The position numbers and the translations under genes were made by a program. Of a stretch of 64,000 nucleotides of DNA, positions 57,274 through 64,000 are shown piece by piece. The DNA comes from Curtobacterium sp. VKM Ac-1376. GTDB taxonomy: Bacteria; Actinomycetota; Actinomycetes; Actinomycetales; Microbacteriaceae. Each line of letters opens with the position of its first letter. Within the stretch, counting starts at the first letter, position 1. The stretch spans positions 124,001 to 188,000 of the forward strand of contig NZ_JADKRV010000005.1 in the NCBI RefSeq assembly GCF_015351025.1. The letters are read 5' to 3'. Under the pieces are notes generated by a model, which worked only from the letters and a program-made list of their open reading frames with translations, ran no database searches and had not been told where the DNA came from.

Positions 57274-58446
57274 ATGACGAAGGCCAACACGGACGCCGTC
57301 GGCTGGTCGGTGCCCGACGAGCTGCTCACCCGCATCGCCGAGCGCGCCCCCGGGTACGACGCCGCGAACGCGTTCTGCGCCGACGACCTCGACGAGCTCC
57401 GCGCTGCCGGCTACCTGCGCATCGGCGTGCCCGTCGAGCAGCGCGGTTCCGGCCTCGGTCTCCGCGCCACCGCTCGCGTGCAGCGGACACTCGCCCAGGC
57501 CGCGCCGGCGACTGCGCTGGGTCTCGGCATGCACCAGGTGTGGGTGCAGGCGGCGCGCGCCGTCACCGCGCGGGGTGGGTCGTTCCTCCAGGCCGTCACC
57601 GACCACGCTGCCGACGACCACCTGCTCGCCTTCGGGGTGAGCGAACCCGGCAACGACGCCGTGCTGTTCGACTCCTCGACGACGGCGGAGCCGGACGGCG
57701 GCGGCGGCTACCGGTTCACCGGGACGAAGGTGTTCACCTCGCTGGCACCTGCGTGGGACGTCATGAGCGTCTTCGGCAAGGACACGTCGGGGCCGGAACC
57801 GCGACTCGTGCACGCGTTCGTCCTGCGGTCGGACGGCGACGTCGAGCACCTGGACGATTGGGACACCCTCGGCATGCGCGCGACGCAGAGTCGCACCACC
57901 AGGCTGCACGGCGTGCACGTCCCAGCGGAGCGCATCGTCCGGTCGCTGCCCGTCGGACCGAACCAGGACCCGCTCGTCTTCGGGATCTTCGCGTCCTTCG
58001 AACTGCTCATCGCCTCGGTGTACGTCGGGATCGCCGAGCGGGCGATCGCGCTCGCGGCCACGGCGGTGGCGCGCAGGATTGCGGTGGACGGGACCCCGCG
58101 GTCGCAGGACCCGGACGTCCGCCGGACGATCGCGGACCTGCGCGGCGCGGTCGACGCGATCACGCTGCAGGTCGACTCGGTCGCCCGGTCGGTCGACGAG
58201 CTCGACGACCTCGGGACCCGCTGGTTCCCGCTGCTCGTCGGGACCAAGGCGCGCGCAGTCGACACGGCGCAACACGTCGTCGACGAGGCGATGCGGGTCG
58301 TCGGCGGCTCGGCGTTCCGGTCGTCGAGCGAGCTGGCGCGGCTGGCGCGCGACGTCCGGGCGGGGCAGTACCACCCGTCGTCGCGGGACTCGGCGGCGCG
58401 GACGATCGCCGCGTCGGTGCTCGGCCCGCTCGGCCCGCTCGGTTGA
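57274..58446 (+). CDS. Acyl-CoA dehydrogenase family protein
   Basis: A 390-residue flavoprotein of the acyl-CoA dehydrogenase family, with FGVSEPGNDAV in the FAD region, GYRFTGTKVFTSLAP, DWDTLGMRATQS and the C-terminal helical domain ending in QYHPSSRDSAARTIAASVLG. There is no adjacent beta-oxidation or electron-transfer gene. Some members of this group act on other substrates (for example flavin-dependent monooxygenases of the DszC type), and the catalytic Glu position is not certain, so the substrate stays open. Confidence 0.85.
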   Translation: MTKANTDAVGWSVPDELLTRIAERAPGYDAANAFCADDLDELRAAGYLRIGVPVEQRGSGLGLRATARVQRTLAQAAPATALGLGMHQVWVQAARAVTARGGSFLQAVTDHAADDHLLAFGVSEPGNDAVLFDSSTTAEPDGGGGYRFTGTKVFTSLAPAWDVMSVFGKDTSGPEPRLVHAFVLRSDGDVEHLDDWDTLGMRATQSRTTRLHGVHVPAERIVRSLPVGPNQDPLVFGIFASFELLIASVYVGIAERAIALAATAVARRIAVDGTPRSQDPDVRRTIADLRGAVDAITLQVDSVARSVDELDDLGTRWFPLLVGTKARAVDTAQHVVDEAMRVVGGSAFRSSSELARLARDVRAGQYHPSSRDSAARTIAASVLGPLGPLG

Positions 58447-58626
58447 GGCGTCGGCGGGCAGCGTGCCCTCGCACCGTGCGAGGTGCCGTGCTCCGGGGCA
58501 CTCCGGTGCGAGGTTCCGCACGTGGTGGCAACCGCGCGGCCTCTCACCACGTCCGGAACCTCGCACCGTTCGGTCGCGATCGGGCACCGGCACGGGGATG
58601 TCGGCGGCGCCTGCCATCATCTCGGT
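58447..58626. repeat. Inverted repeats upstream of dinB
   Basis: CCTCGCACCGTGCGAGG is a palindrome at 58467-58483. A 22-bp inverted repeat with one mismatch follows: GTGCGAGGTTCCGCACGTGG... at 58506-58527 and its complement at 58545-58566. GTGCGAGG or its complement thus occurs four times in about 100 bp. GTCCGGAACCT is also found before the NUDIX gene. No LexA box of the GAAC-N4-GTTC type is present. Confidence 0.75.
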
Positions 58627-59871
58627 GTGAGCAAGCAGGACGGAAGCAACCGGCTCGTCTCCGACGCACCGGTGGACGACGTCTCGGCGACCGTGCTGCA
58701 CGTCGACATGGACGCCTTCTTCGCCTCCGTCGAGTTGCTCGACCGCCCCGACCTGGTGGGGTTGCCGGTGATCGTCGGTCACGACTCCGATCGGTCCGTG
58801 GTGACCGCCGCCACCTACGAAGCCCGTCGCTACGGTGTGAACTCGGCGATGCCGATGGCGGTCGCCAAGCGTCGCTGCCCGAACGCCGTCATCGTCGAAC
58901 CGCACTTCGAGAAGTACCGTGCGAAGTCCGCCGCCGTCATGGCGATCTTCGACCGCTTCACGCCCCGGGTCGAGCGGCTCGGCATCGACGAGGCGTTCCT
59001 CGACGTCGCCGGGGCACTCCGGCTCTACGGCACGCCGTGGCAGATCGGGCAGGAGATCCGCCGCACCGTCTTCGCCGAGACGGGGCTGCACTGCTCGGTC
59101 GGCGCGGCATCGACCAAGTTCGTGGCGAAGCTCGCGTCGAGTCGGTCGAAGCCCGACGGGCTGCTGGTGGTGCCCGCCGCCGACACCGTCGCGTTCCTGC
59201 ACCCGCAGCCGGTCTCCGCGCTCTGGGGCGTGGGGGGCAAGACGCAGGAGACCCTCGAGCGCCGGGGAATCCGCACCGTCGGCGACCTGGCGAACACCCC
59301 GCTCGGCTCCCTGGTGTCGGCACTCGGCCCGGCCGGTGGGCAGCGCCTGCACGACCTGTCCTGGGGCCGTGACCCGCGCGTCGTCGACACGGGCGTCGGC
59401 GAGAAGTCCATCGGGCACGAGGTCACGTTCGGCCGCGACCTGACCGAGCGGGACGACGTCGCCCGCGAGCTCCTGCGTCTGGCCGACAAGGTCGCCGTGC
59501 GCCTGCGCCACGCCGACGTGCAGGCCCGTACGGTGGCGCTCAAGGTCCGCTACACCGACTTCACCACGCTCACCCGGTCCCGCACCCTGGCCGAGCCGAC
59601 CGACGTCGCGAAGCGCCTGCACCGTGAGGCCGTCGAGCTGTACGACGTGCTGCACCGTCCCGGCAACCAGATCCGGCTGATCGGCATCCGCGGCGAGAAC
59701 CTCGTGCCCGCCGCCGCGAGCAACGCCCTGTGGGACGACGACGCGCCGTGGCGCGAGACCGAGACGACCGTCGACGCGGTTGCCGCACGCTTCGGCGCCG
59801 GCGTGCTGCGCCCGGCATCACTGGTCCGCCGGGCGCCCGACGGCGGCGTCCCGCACGCCCGGCAGGACTGA
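58627..59871 (+). CDS. dinB: DNA polymerase IV
   Basis: Y-family translesion polymerase of 414 residues. Catalytic motifs are HVDMDAFFASVELLDRPDL (metal-binding Asp) and RLGIDEAFLDVAG, where Gly replaces the more common Ser in SIDEA. VTAATYEARRYGVNSAMPMAVA and WGVGGKTQETLERRGIRTVGDL (helix-hairpin-helix) are intact, and a little-finger domain follows. A C-terminal beta-clamp peptide is not obvious. GTG start at 58627, just after inverted repeats. The helicase gene starts 23 bp after its stop. Confidence 0.94.
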   Translation: MSKQDGSNRLVSDAPVDDVSATVLHVDMDAFFASVELLDRPDLVGLPVIVGHDSDRSVVTAATYEARRYGVNSAMPMAVAKRRCPNAVIVEPHFEKYRAKSAAVMAIFDRFTPRVERLGIDEAFLDVAGALRLYGTPWQIGQEIRRTVFAETGLHCSVGAASTKFVAKLASSRSKPDGLLVVPAADTVAFLHPQPVSALWGVGGKTQETLERRGIRTVGDLANTPLGSLVSALGPAGGQRLHDLSWGRDPRVVDTGVGEKSIGHEVTFGRDLTERDDVARELLRLADKVAVRLRHADVQARTVALKVRYTDFTTLTRSRTLAEPTDVAKRLHREAVELYDVLHRPGNQIRLIGIRGENLVPAAASNALWDDDAPWRETETTVDAVAARFGAGVLRPASLVRRAPDGGVPHARQD

Positions 59872-59894
59872 CGGTGGCGGTAGAATCGGGTTCA

Positions 59895-61856
59895 GTGAGC
59901 GCAGCGGAGTACGAAGACCAGCAGCCCGCCACGCTGTGGGCGGAGTCGGGTGACGACCAGTCCGGCGCAGGCGGGTCGTCGTCGACGCCCGAGACGGCAT
60001 CGGCGTACCAGCCGGCGCAGGTGCACGGCGACGCCGCCCGTGACGAGGCCGACGCCGCAGCCCTGGCCGAAGCCGCCGGCAACTCGGCCGTCCAGCACCT
60101 GTCCCCGGCGTTCCCGGACCGTGCCGCCTGGGGCACCGCCTCGAAGCTCCGCGCCTGGCAGATCGAAGCGCTGACGAAGTACTTCGAGAAGGAGCCGCGC
60201 GACTTCCTCACCGCAGCGACCCCGGGCGCCGGCAAGACCACGTTCGCGCTGCGCCTGGCGACCGAACTCCTCGCACGCGGCACCGTCGACCGCATCGTGG
60301 TCGTCGCACCGACCGAGCACCTGAAGCGCCAGTGGGCCGACTCCGCCGACCGCGTGGGCATCCGCATCGACCCGATGTTCAAGAACGGCGACGGCATGTT
60401 CGGTCGGCACTACCAGGGCGTCGCGATCACGTACGCCCAGGTCGGCATGAACCCCGAGGTGCACAAGCGGATCACCGAGGGCGGCCGCACCCTGGTCGTC
60501 CTCGACGAGGTCCACCACGGTGGCGACGCCCTGACCTGGGGTGACGGCATCAGGGAAGCGTTCTCGGGCGCCACCCGTCGACTCTCGCTGTCGGGCACCC
60601 CGTTCCGCTCCGACACCGCCCCGATCCCGTTCGTGCAGTACGCCCCCGACGAGCAGGGCATCCGCACCTCGATCTCCGATTACAACTACGGCTACGGCCG
60701 GGCTCTGAAGGACGGCGTCGTCCGCCCCGTGCTGTTCATGGCGTACGCCGGCCAGATGCGCTGGAAGACCCGGATGGGCGACGAGATGTCGGCGTCCCTC
60801 GGCGAACCGGTCACGAAGGACATCACGGCCCAGGCGTGGCGCACGGCGCTCTCGCCAGAGGGCGAGTGGATGCCGGCCGTGCTGTCCGCCGCCGACAAGC
60901 GTCTGACCGAGGTCCGGCGTGGTGTCCCCGACGCGGGCGGCCTGGTGATCGCGACGGACACCACGACGGCCCGCGCCTACGCCCGGATCCTGCAGCAGAT
61001 CACCGGGGAACGGCCGACGGTCGTGCTCTCCGACGAGGCCGCGGGGTCCAGCCGGATCAGCGCATTCGCCGAGGACACCTCGCGGTGGATGGTCGCCGTC
61101 CGCATGGTGTCCGAGGGCGTCGACGTCCCGCGGCTCTGCGTCGGCGTCTACGCCACCAGCGCCAGCACCCCCCTGTTCTTCGCCCAGGTGATCGGCCGCT
61201 TCGTGCGAGCTCGTCGCCGCGGGGAGACTGCGAGCGTGTTTCTGCCGAGCGTTCCCGGGCTGATGGCGCTGGCCGCGACCCTCGAGCTCGAGCGTGACCA
61301 CGCCCTCGACCGGCCGAAGGACACCGACGACGGGCTCTACAACCCCGAAGACGCCATGGTCGCCGAGGCCAACAAGGAGGACCGGGCATCCGAGAGCCTG
61401 CTCGAGGTCCAGCCGTTCGAGGCGCTCGACTCGCAGGCGTCCTTCGACCGCGTCCTCTACGACGGTGGCGAGTTCGGCACCGGCGGTGAGGTCGGTTCCC
61501 TCGAGGAGCTCGACTTCATCGGCATCCCCGGGCTCCTCGAACCCGACCAGGTGCGCGACCTGCTCCGCGCCCGCCAGGCGACGCAGGCGAAACGCTCGAA
61601 GGGCCGCGCCGCGAAGGACGGGACCCCGAAGGCGCCGGAGCCCGAGAACCGCCCGATGTACATGACGCTCAAGGAACAGCGCACCGAACTCGCGCGGCTC
61701 GTGTCGATCTGGTCCCGCCACTCGAACGAGCCGCACGGGTCCATCCACGCCGAACTCCGGCGGATCAGCGGCGGTCCCGCCGTCGCGCAGGCGAGCATCG
61801 AACAGATCCAGAAGCGCATCGACGTGCTGCGCTCCCGCATCGGCGGTCGCCGGTGA
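59895..61856 (+). CDS. DEAD/DEAH-type superfamily 2 helicase
   Basis: A 653-residue SF2 helicase. After an acidic, disordered N-terminus (about 1-70) come RAWQIEAL (Q-like motif), Walker A TPGAGKTTFAL (109-119), DEVH in VVLDEVHHGG (204-207), SGTPFRSD and the second RecA domain with VRMVSEGVDVPRLCVG and QVIGRFVRARRRGE. The C-terminal 200 residues are charged and helical. It resembles UvsW/RAD25-like DNA helicases conserved in Microbacteriaceae. TAGAAT at 59880-59885 may be a -10. An in-frame GTG at 59874 is an alternative start. Confidence 0.88.
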   Translation: MSAAEYEDQQPATLWAESGDDQSGAGGSSSTPETASAYQPAQVHGDAARDEADAAALAEAAGNSAVQHLSPAFPDRAAWGTASKLRAWQIEALTKYFEKEPRDFLTAATPGAGKTTFALRLATELLARGTVDRIVVVAPTEHLKRQWADSADRVGIRIDPMFKNGDGMFGRHYQGVAITYAQVGMNPEVHKRITEGGRTLVVLDEVHHGGDALTWGDGIREAFSGATRRLSLSGTPFRSDTAPIPFVQYAPDEQGIRTSISDYNYGYGRALKDGVVRPVLFMAYAGQMRWKTRMGDEMSASLGEPVTKDITAQAWRTALSPEGEWMPAVLSAADKRLTEVRRGVPDAGGLVIATDTTTARAYARILQQITGERPTVVLSDEAAGSSRISAFAEDTSRWMVAVRMVSEGVDVPRLCVGVYATSASTPLFFAQVIGRFVRARRRGETASVFLPSVPGLMALAATLELERDHALDRPKDTDDGLYNPEDAMVAEANKEDRASESLLEVQPFEALDSQASFDRVLYDGGEFGTGGEVGSLEELDFIGIPGLLEPDQVRDLLRARQATQAKRSKGRAAKDGTPKAPEPENRPMYMTLKEQRTELARLVSIWSRHSNEPHGSIHAELRRISGGPAVAQASIEQIQKRIDVLRSRIGGRR

Positions 61857-61863
61857 CCGTCGC

Positions 61864-62073
61864 GTGATCGAACCCGTCGACGACCGCACCTGGTACGTCA
61901 AGCGCGACGCGGAGTCCTCGCCAGAGGCGATCATCGACCGGTTCGGTGGCGGCTACCGCCTGCGACGGTTCTCGCTCACCGAATCCCGCCGGACCCCGCA
62001 CGGCGTCTTCACCGGGCCCGAACTGGCTGAGACCGCGTGGTGGCGGCTCCGCGACAGGCCGCGCGGCTCATGA
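61864..62073 (+). CDS. Small conserved hypothetical protein
   Basis: A 69-residue protein (MIEPVDDRTWYVKRDAESSP...) starting at GTG 61864, seven bases after the helicase stop. It contains no membrane segment or known motif; aromatic residues (WYV, AWWRLRD) are clustered at both ends. The tight spacing suggests co-expression with the helicase. I do not recognise the family; codon use matches the neighbours, which supports a real gene. Confidence 0.7.
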   Translation: MIEPVDDRTWYVKRDAESSPEAIIDRFGGGYRLRRFSLTESRRTPHGVFTGPELAETAWWRLRDRPRGS

Positions 62074-62105
62074 CGCGCCAAGCCAAAGTCCGGTAGACCG
62101 GAGGA

Positions 62106-63434
62106 ATGGCAGACTCGATCCCTCACGTCCTCGTCCTCGGCGGCGGCTCCGCTGGCTACACCACGGTCAAGCAGCTGCAGAAGCATGCCACCACCGTGCC
62201 CATGCGCATCACCCTGGTGGACCAGAACACCTACTACACGTACCTGCCGTTCCTGCCCGAGGTCGCCGGAGGCCACATCGCGCCGAAGGACGTGACTGTC
62301 GAGCTCCGTCGCGCGCTGCGGAAGACCCGCGTCATCCAGGGCAAGGTCACCGGGATATCCTCGGCCGACAAGACCGTCTCGATCGCGACCGCCGGTGGCG
62401 ACGACCGCACGCTCGGCTACGACCACCTCGTCGTCGCCCTCGGATCCGTCACCCGCACCTTCCCGACCCCCGGTCTCGAGGAGTACGGCGTCGGCTTCAA
62501 GAGCGTCGAAGAGGCCGCCTACGTGCGCGCCAAGCTCCTCGACAACATCGCGAAGGCCGCTGCCACGCGTGACGAGGACGAGCGTCGCCGTCTGCTGACC
62601 AGCGTCTTCGTCGGCGGTGGCTACACCGGCGTCGAGGCGATCGGCGAGCTGTTCGACGTCTCGCAGGCCGCCATCAAGACCTACCCGTCGCTCGCCGGCG
62701 AGCAGCCGCGCTGGGTCCTCATCGACGCGCTCGACCGCGTCGCGCCCGAGGTCGGCCCCGAGCTGTCCAAGTGGACCCTCGAGTCGCTCCGCGCCCGCGG
62801 CATCGACGTCCGACTGAAGACCACCATGCCGAGCGCTGAGGGCGGTGTCGTCAAGTTCTCCGACGGTGACGAGTTCGCCGCCGGTCTGCTCGTCTGGACT
62901 GCGGGCGTCAAGCCGAACCCCCTCCTCGACGCCTCGGACCTGCCGCGCGGCCCGAAGGGCCACCTCGCTGCGAACGCGAAGCTCCAGGTCGAGGCCGAGG
63001 ACACCCACGAAGTCGTCGAGGGTGTCTGGGGGCTCGGTGACGTCGCGCAGGTGCCCGACCTGACCGCCGACAAGCAGCCGGCGTTCTACCCGCCGAACGC
63101 GCAGAACGCCGTGCGCCAGGCTGTCGTCGCAGCCGACAACATCGTCGCGTCGATCACCGGCAAGCCGCTCGAGGAGTACCGCCACCCGTCCATCGGCACC
63201 GTCGCGTCGTACGGTGTCGGCAAGGGGGCAGCGAACATCAAGGGCATCAAGATGACGAACCTGTTCGCCTGGCTCGCGCACCGCGCGTACCACGTGTACG
63301 CGATGCCGACCCTGAACCGGAAGGCCCGCATCATCATCGGCTGGATCACCGGTGCCGTCTCGGGTCGCGACGCGACCTCGCTCATCAAGGAGACGGACCC
63401 GCGCCGCAACTTCGTCGAGGCGTCCAAGAGCTAG
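62106..63434 (+). CDS. ndh: Type II NADH dehydrogenase
   Basis: Single-subunit, non-proton-pumping NADH:quinone oxidoreductase of 442 residues. The FAD site is LVLGGGSAGYTTVKQL (about 9-24), the NADH site SVFVGGGYTGVEAIGEL, and the family motif around WTAGVKPNPLL and VWGLGDVAQVP is present. The C-terminal part (RKARIIIGWITGAVSG) can form the membrane-binding amphipathic helices. It is separated from the NUDIX gene by palindromic repeats. GGAGGA lies just before the ATG. Confidence 0.93.
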   Translation: MADSIPHVLVLGGGSAGYTTVKQLQKHATTVPMRITLVDQNTYYTYLPFLPEVAGGHIAPKDVTVELRRALRKTRVIQGKVTGISSADKTVSIATAGGDDRTLGYDHLVVALGSVTRTFPTPGLEEYGVGFKSVEEAAYVRAKLLDNIAKAAATRDEDERRRLLTSVFVGGGYTGVEAIGELFDVSQAAIKTYPSLAGEQPRWVLIDALDRVAPEVGPELSKWTLESLRARGIDVRLKTTMPSAEGGVVKFSDGDEFAAGLLVWTAGVKPNPLLDASDLPRGPKGHLAANAKLQVEAEDTHEVVEGVWGLGDVAQVPDLTADKQPAFYPPNAQNAVRQAVVAADNIVASITGKPLEEYRHPSIGTVASYGVGKGAANIKGIKMTNLFAWLAHRAYHVYAMPTLNRKARIIIGWITGAVSGRDATSLIKETDPRRNFVEASKS

Positions 63435-63448
63435 ACGCTCCCACAGGG

Positions 63449-63492
63449 CGGACGGGAGGCGCGGTGCCAGCTGGCACCGCGCCTCCCGTCCG
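63449..63492. repeat. Palindromic repeat, main family, copy 5: perfect 44-bp palindrome
   Basis: Both 22-base halves are exactly complementary around CAG/CTG, with core GCGGTGCCAGCTGGCACCGC. It begins 15 bp after the ndh stop and is probably its terminator. Confidence 0.95.
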
Positions 63493-63510
63493 TCTCTGCG
63501 TCGCGCCCAC

Positions 63511-63572
63511 GGAACCTGGTTCTGGACTCTGAACCACGGAACGACGCGGTGCTGTGTCCGGAACCTGGTTCC
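63511..63572. repeat. Paired GGAACCTGGTTC motifs before the NUDIX gene
   Basis: GGAACCTGGTTC occurs at 63511-63522 and 63560-63571; the second is part of a 13-bp odd palindrome, GGAACCTGGTTCC. They lie 40-100 bp upstream of the NUDIX start and could be operator sites or another repeat family. Confidence 0.55.
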
Positions 63573-63610
63573 GAAGGCGTCGCCAGGGGCTCGCGTGCTT
63601 GGATGGTGCC

Positions 63611-64000
63611 GTGACAGACGCACCGATCGCTGACGAGTCCGCCTCCTTCGAGGTCACCGAATCCACCGTCGTGTACGAGGGCGCCGTCTGGGACGTGCGC
63701 CGCGACACCGTCGCGTACAACGGTGACGCGATGGTCCGGGAGTACATCGACCACACCGGCGCCGTCGCCGTGTACGCCGAGGACGACGAGGGCCGCGTCC
63801 TGGTCATCCAGCAGTACCGGCACCCGGTGCGGCTGCGCGACTGGGAGCTGCCCGCCGGCCTGCTCGACATGGAGGGCGAGGACCACCTGACGGCCGCGAA
63901 GCGCGAGCTGGGCGAGGAGGCCGACCTCGAAGCCGACACGTGGGAGCCCCTGGTCCGTTACAACACCTCGTCGGGCGGTAGCGACGAGTTCATCCAGATC
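63611..64000 (+). CDS. NUDIX hydrolase (ADP-ribose pyrophosphatase-like), 3' end cut
   Basis: The frame is open from the GTG at 63611 to the window end, giving 130 residues (VTDAPIADESASFEVTES...). The NUDIX region reads ELPAGLLDMEGEDHLTAAKRELGEEADLEA, where AKRELGEEADL contains the REx2EE catalytic core; the spacing GLLDMEGE with one extra residue is as in actinobacterial ADP-ribose pyrophosphatases. LVIQQYRHPVRLRDWELP before it supports that subfamily. The C-terminus lies outside the window. Confidence 0.9.
   Translation, partial: MTDAPIADESASFEVTESTVVYEGAVWDVRRDTVAYNGDAMVREYIDHTGAVAVYAEDDEGRVLVIQQYRHPVRLRDWELPAGLLDMEGEDHLTAAKRELGEEADLEADTWEPLVRYNTSSGGSDEFIQI

Noticed and set aside
58506..58575. 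Possible LexA/SOS box upstream of dinB (GAACCTCGCACCGTTC)
   Set aside because: The half-sites GAAC and GTTC are eight bases apart; actinobacterial LexA boxes have four. The sequence is explained by the local inverted repeats.

Overview
The window looks like chromosome of a high-GC actinobacterium of the family Microbacteriaceae, most likely Curtobacterium or a close relative. The evidence is the very GC-rich third codon positions, frequent GTG starts, RbpA and OpcA, the gene order uvrC-rapZ-whiA-gap-pgk-tpiA-secG-rbpA, and the order ctaB / tkt-tal-pgi-zwf-opcA-pgl. The genus is an inference. There are 63 protein-coding genes; the first (uvrC) and last (a NUDIX hydrolase) are cut by the window edges. 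I found no rRNA, tRNA, insertion sequence, prophage or CRISPR array.

Layout. 1-7.8 kb (+): DNA repair (uvrC), rapZ, whiA, lower glycolysis (gap, pgk, tpiA), secG and rbpA. 8.1-16.4 kb (-): pentose phosphate and upper glycolysis operon tkt-tal-pgi-zwf-opcA-pgl. 16.8-19.1 kb: heme A synthesis (ctaB, ctaA, convergent). 19.4-23.6 kb (+): Fe-S cluster assembly operon sufB-sufD-Rieske-sufC-sufT without sufS or sufU. 23.9-29.8 kb: bioY, an ABC-F ATPase, SURF1 with two small partners, a FabG-like reductase and serB. 29.9-33.5 kb: divergent glgC and glgA, an orphan ABC ATPase and rpmE2. 33.6-44.3 kb (-): an 11-gene Ter stress-response operon. 44.4-49.1 kb: a 3'-5' exonuclease, treS, an alpha/beta hydrolase and a glycosyltransferase. 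49.1-58.4 kb: a membrane protein, a histidine phosphatase, a sirtuin, a SpoU methyltransferase, an amidase, two serine hydrolases, an SGNH hydrolase and an acyl-CoA dehydrogenase. 58.6-64 kb (+): dinB, a helicase, a small ORF, ndh and the NUDIX gene.

The most interesting locus is the Ter operon at 33.6-44.3 kb: a TerC-type membrane protein, four TerD-family proteins plus one degenerate proline-rich relative, TelA with a helical partner, and the Ter-associated biosynthetic module (HpcH/HpaI aldolase, phosphoribosyltransferase-TRSP, StiP, HAD phosphatase). Here the phosphoribosyltransferase-TRSP and StiP parts form one continuous 872-residue protein.

The second notable signal is a set of dispersed palindromic repeats at gene 3' ends. 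The main family has the core GGTGCCAGCTGGCACC inside GACGGGAGGC / GCCTCCCGTC arms. One copy is a perfect 64-bp palindrome, and one variant lies in frame inside the phosphoribosyltransferase-StiP gene. At least two further repeat families share the same intergenic regions.
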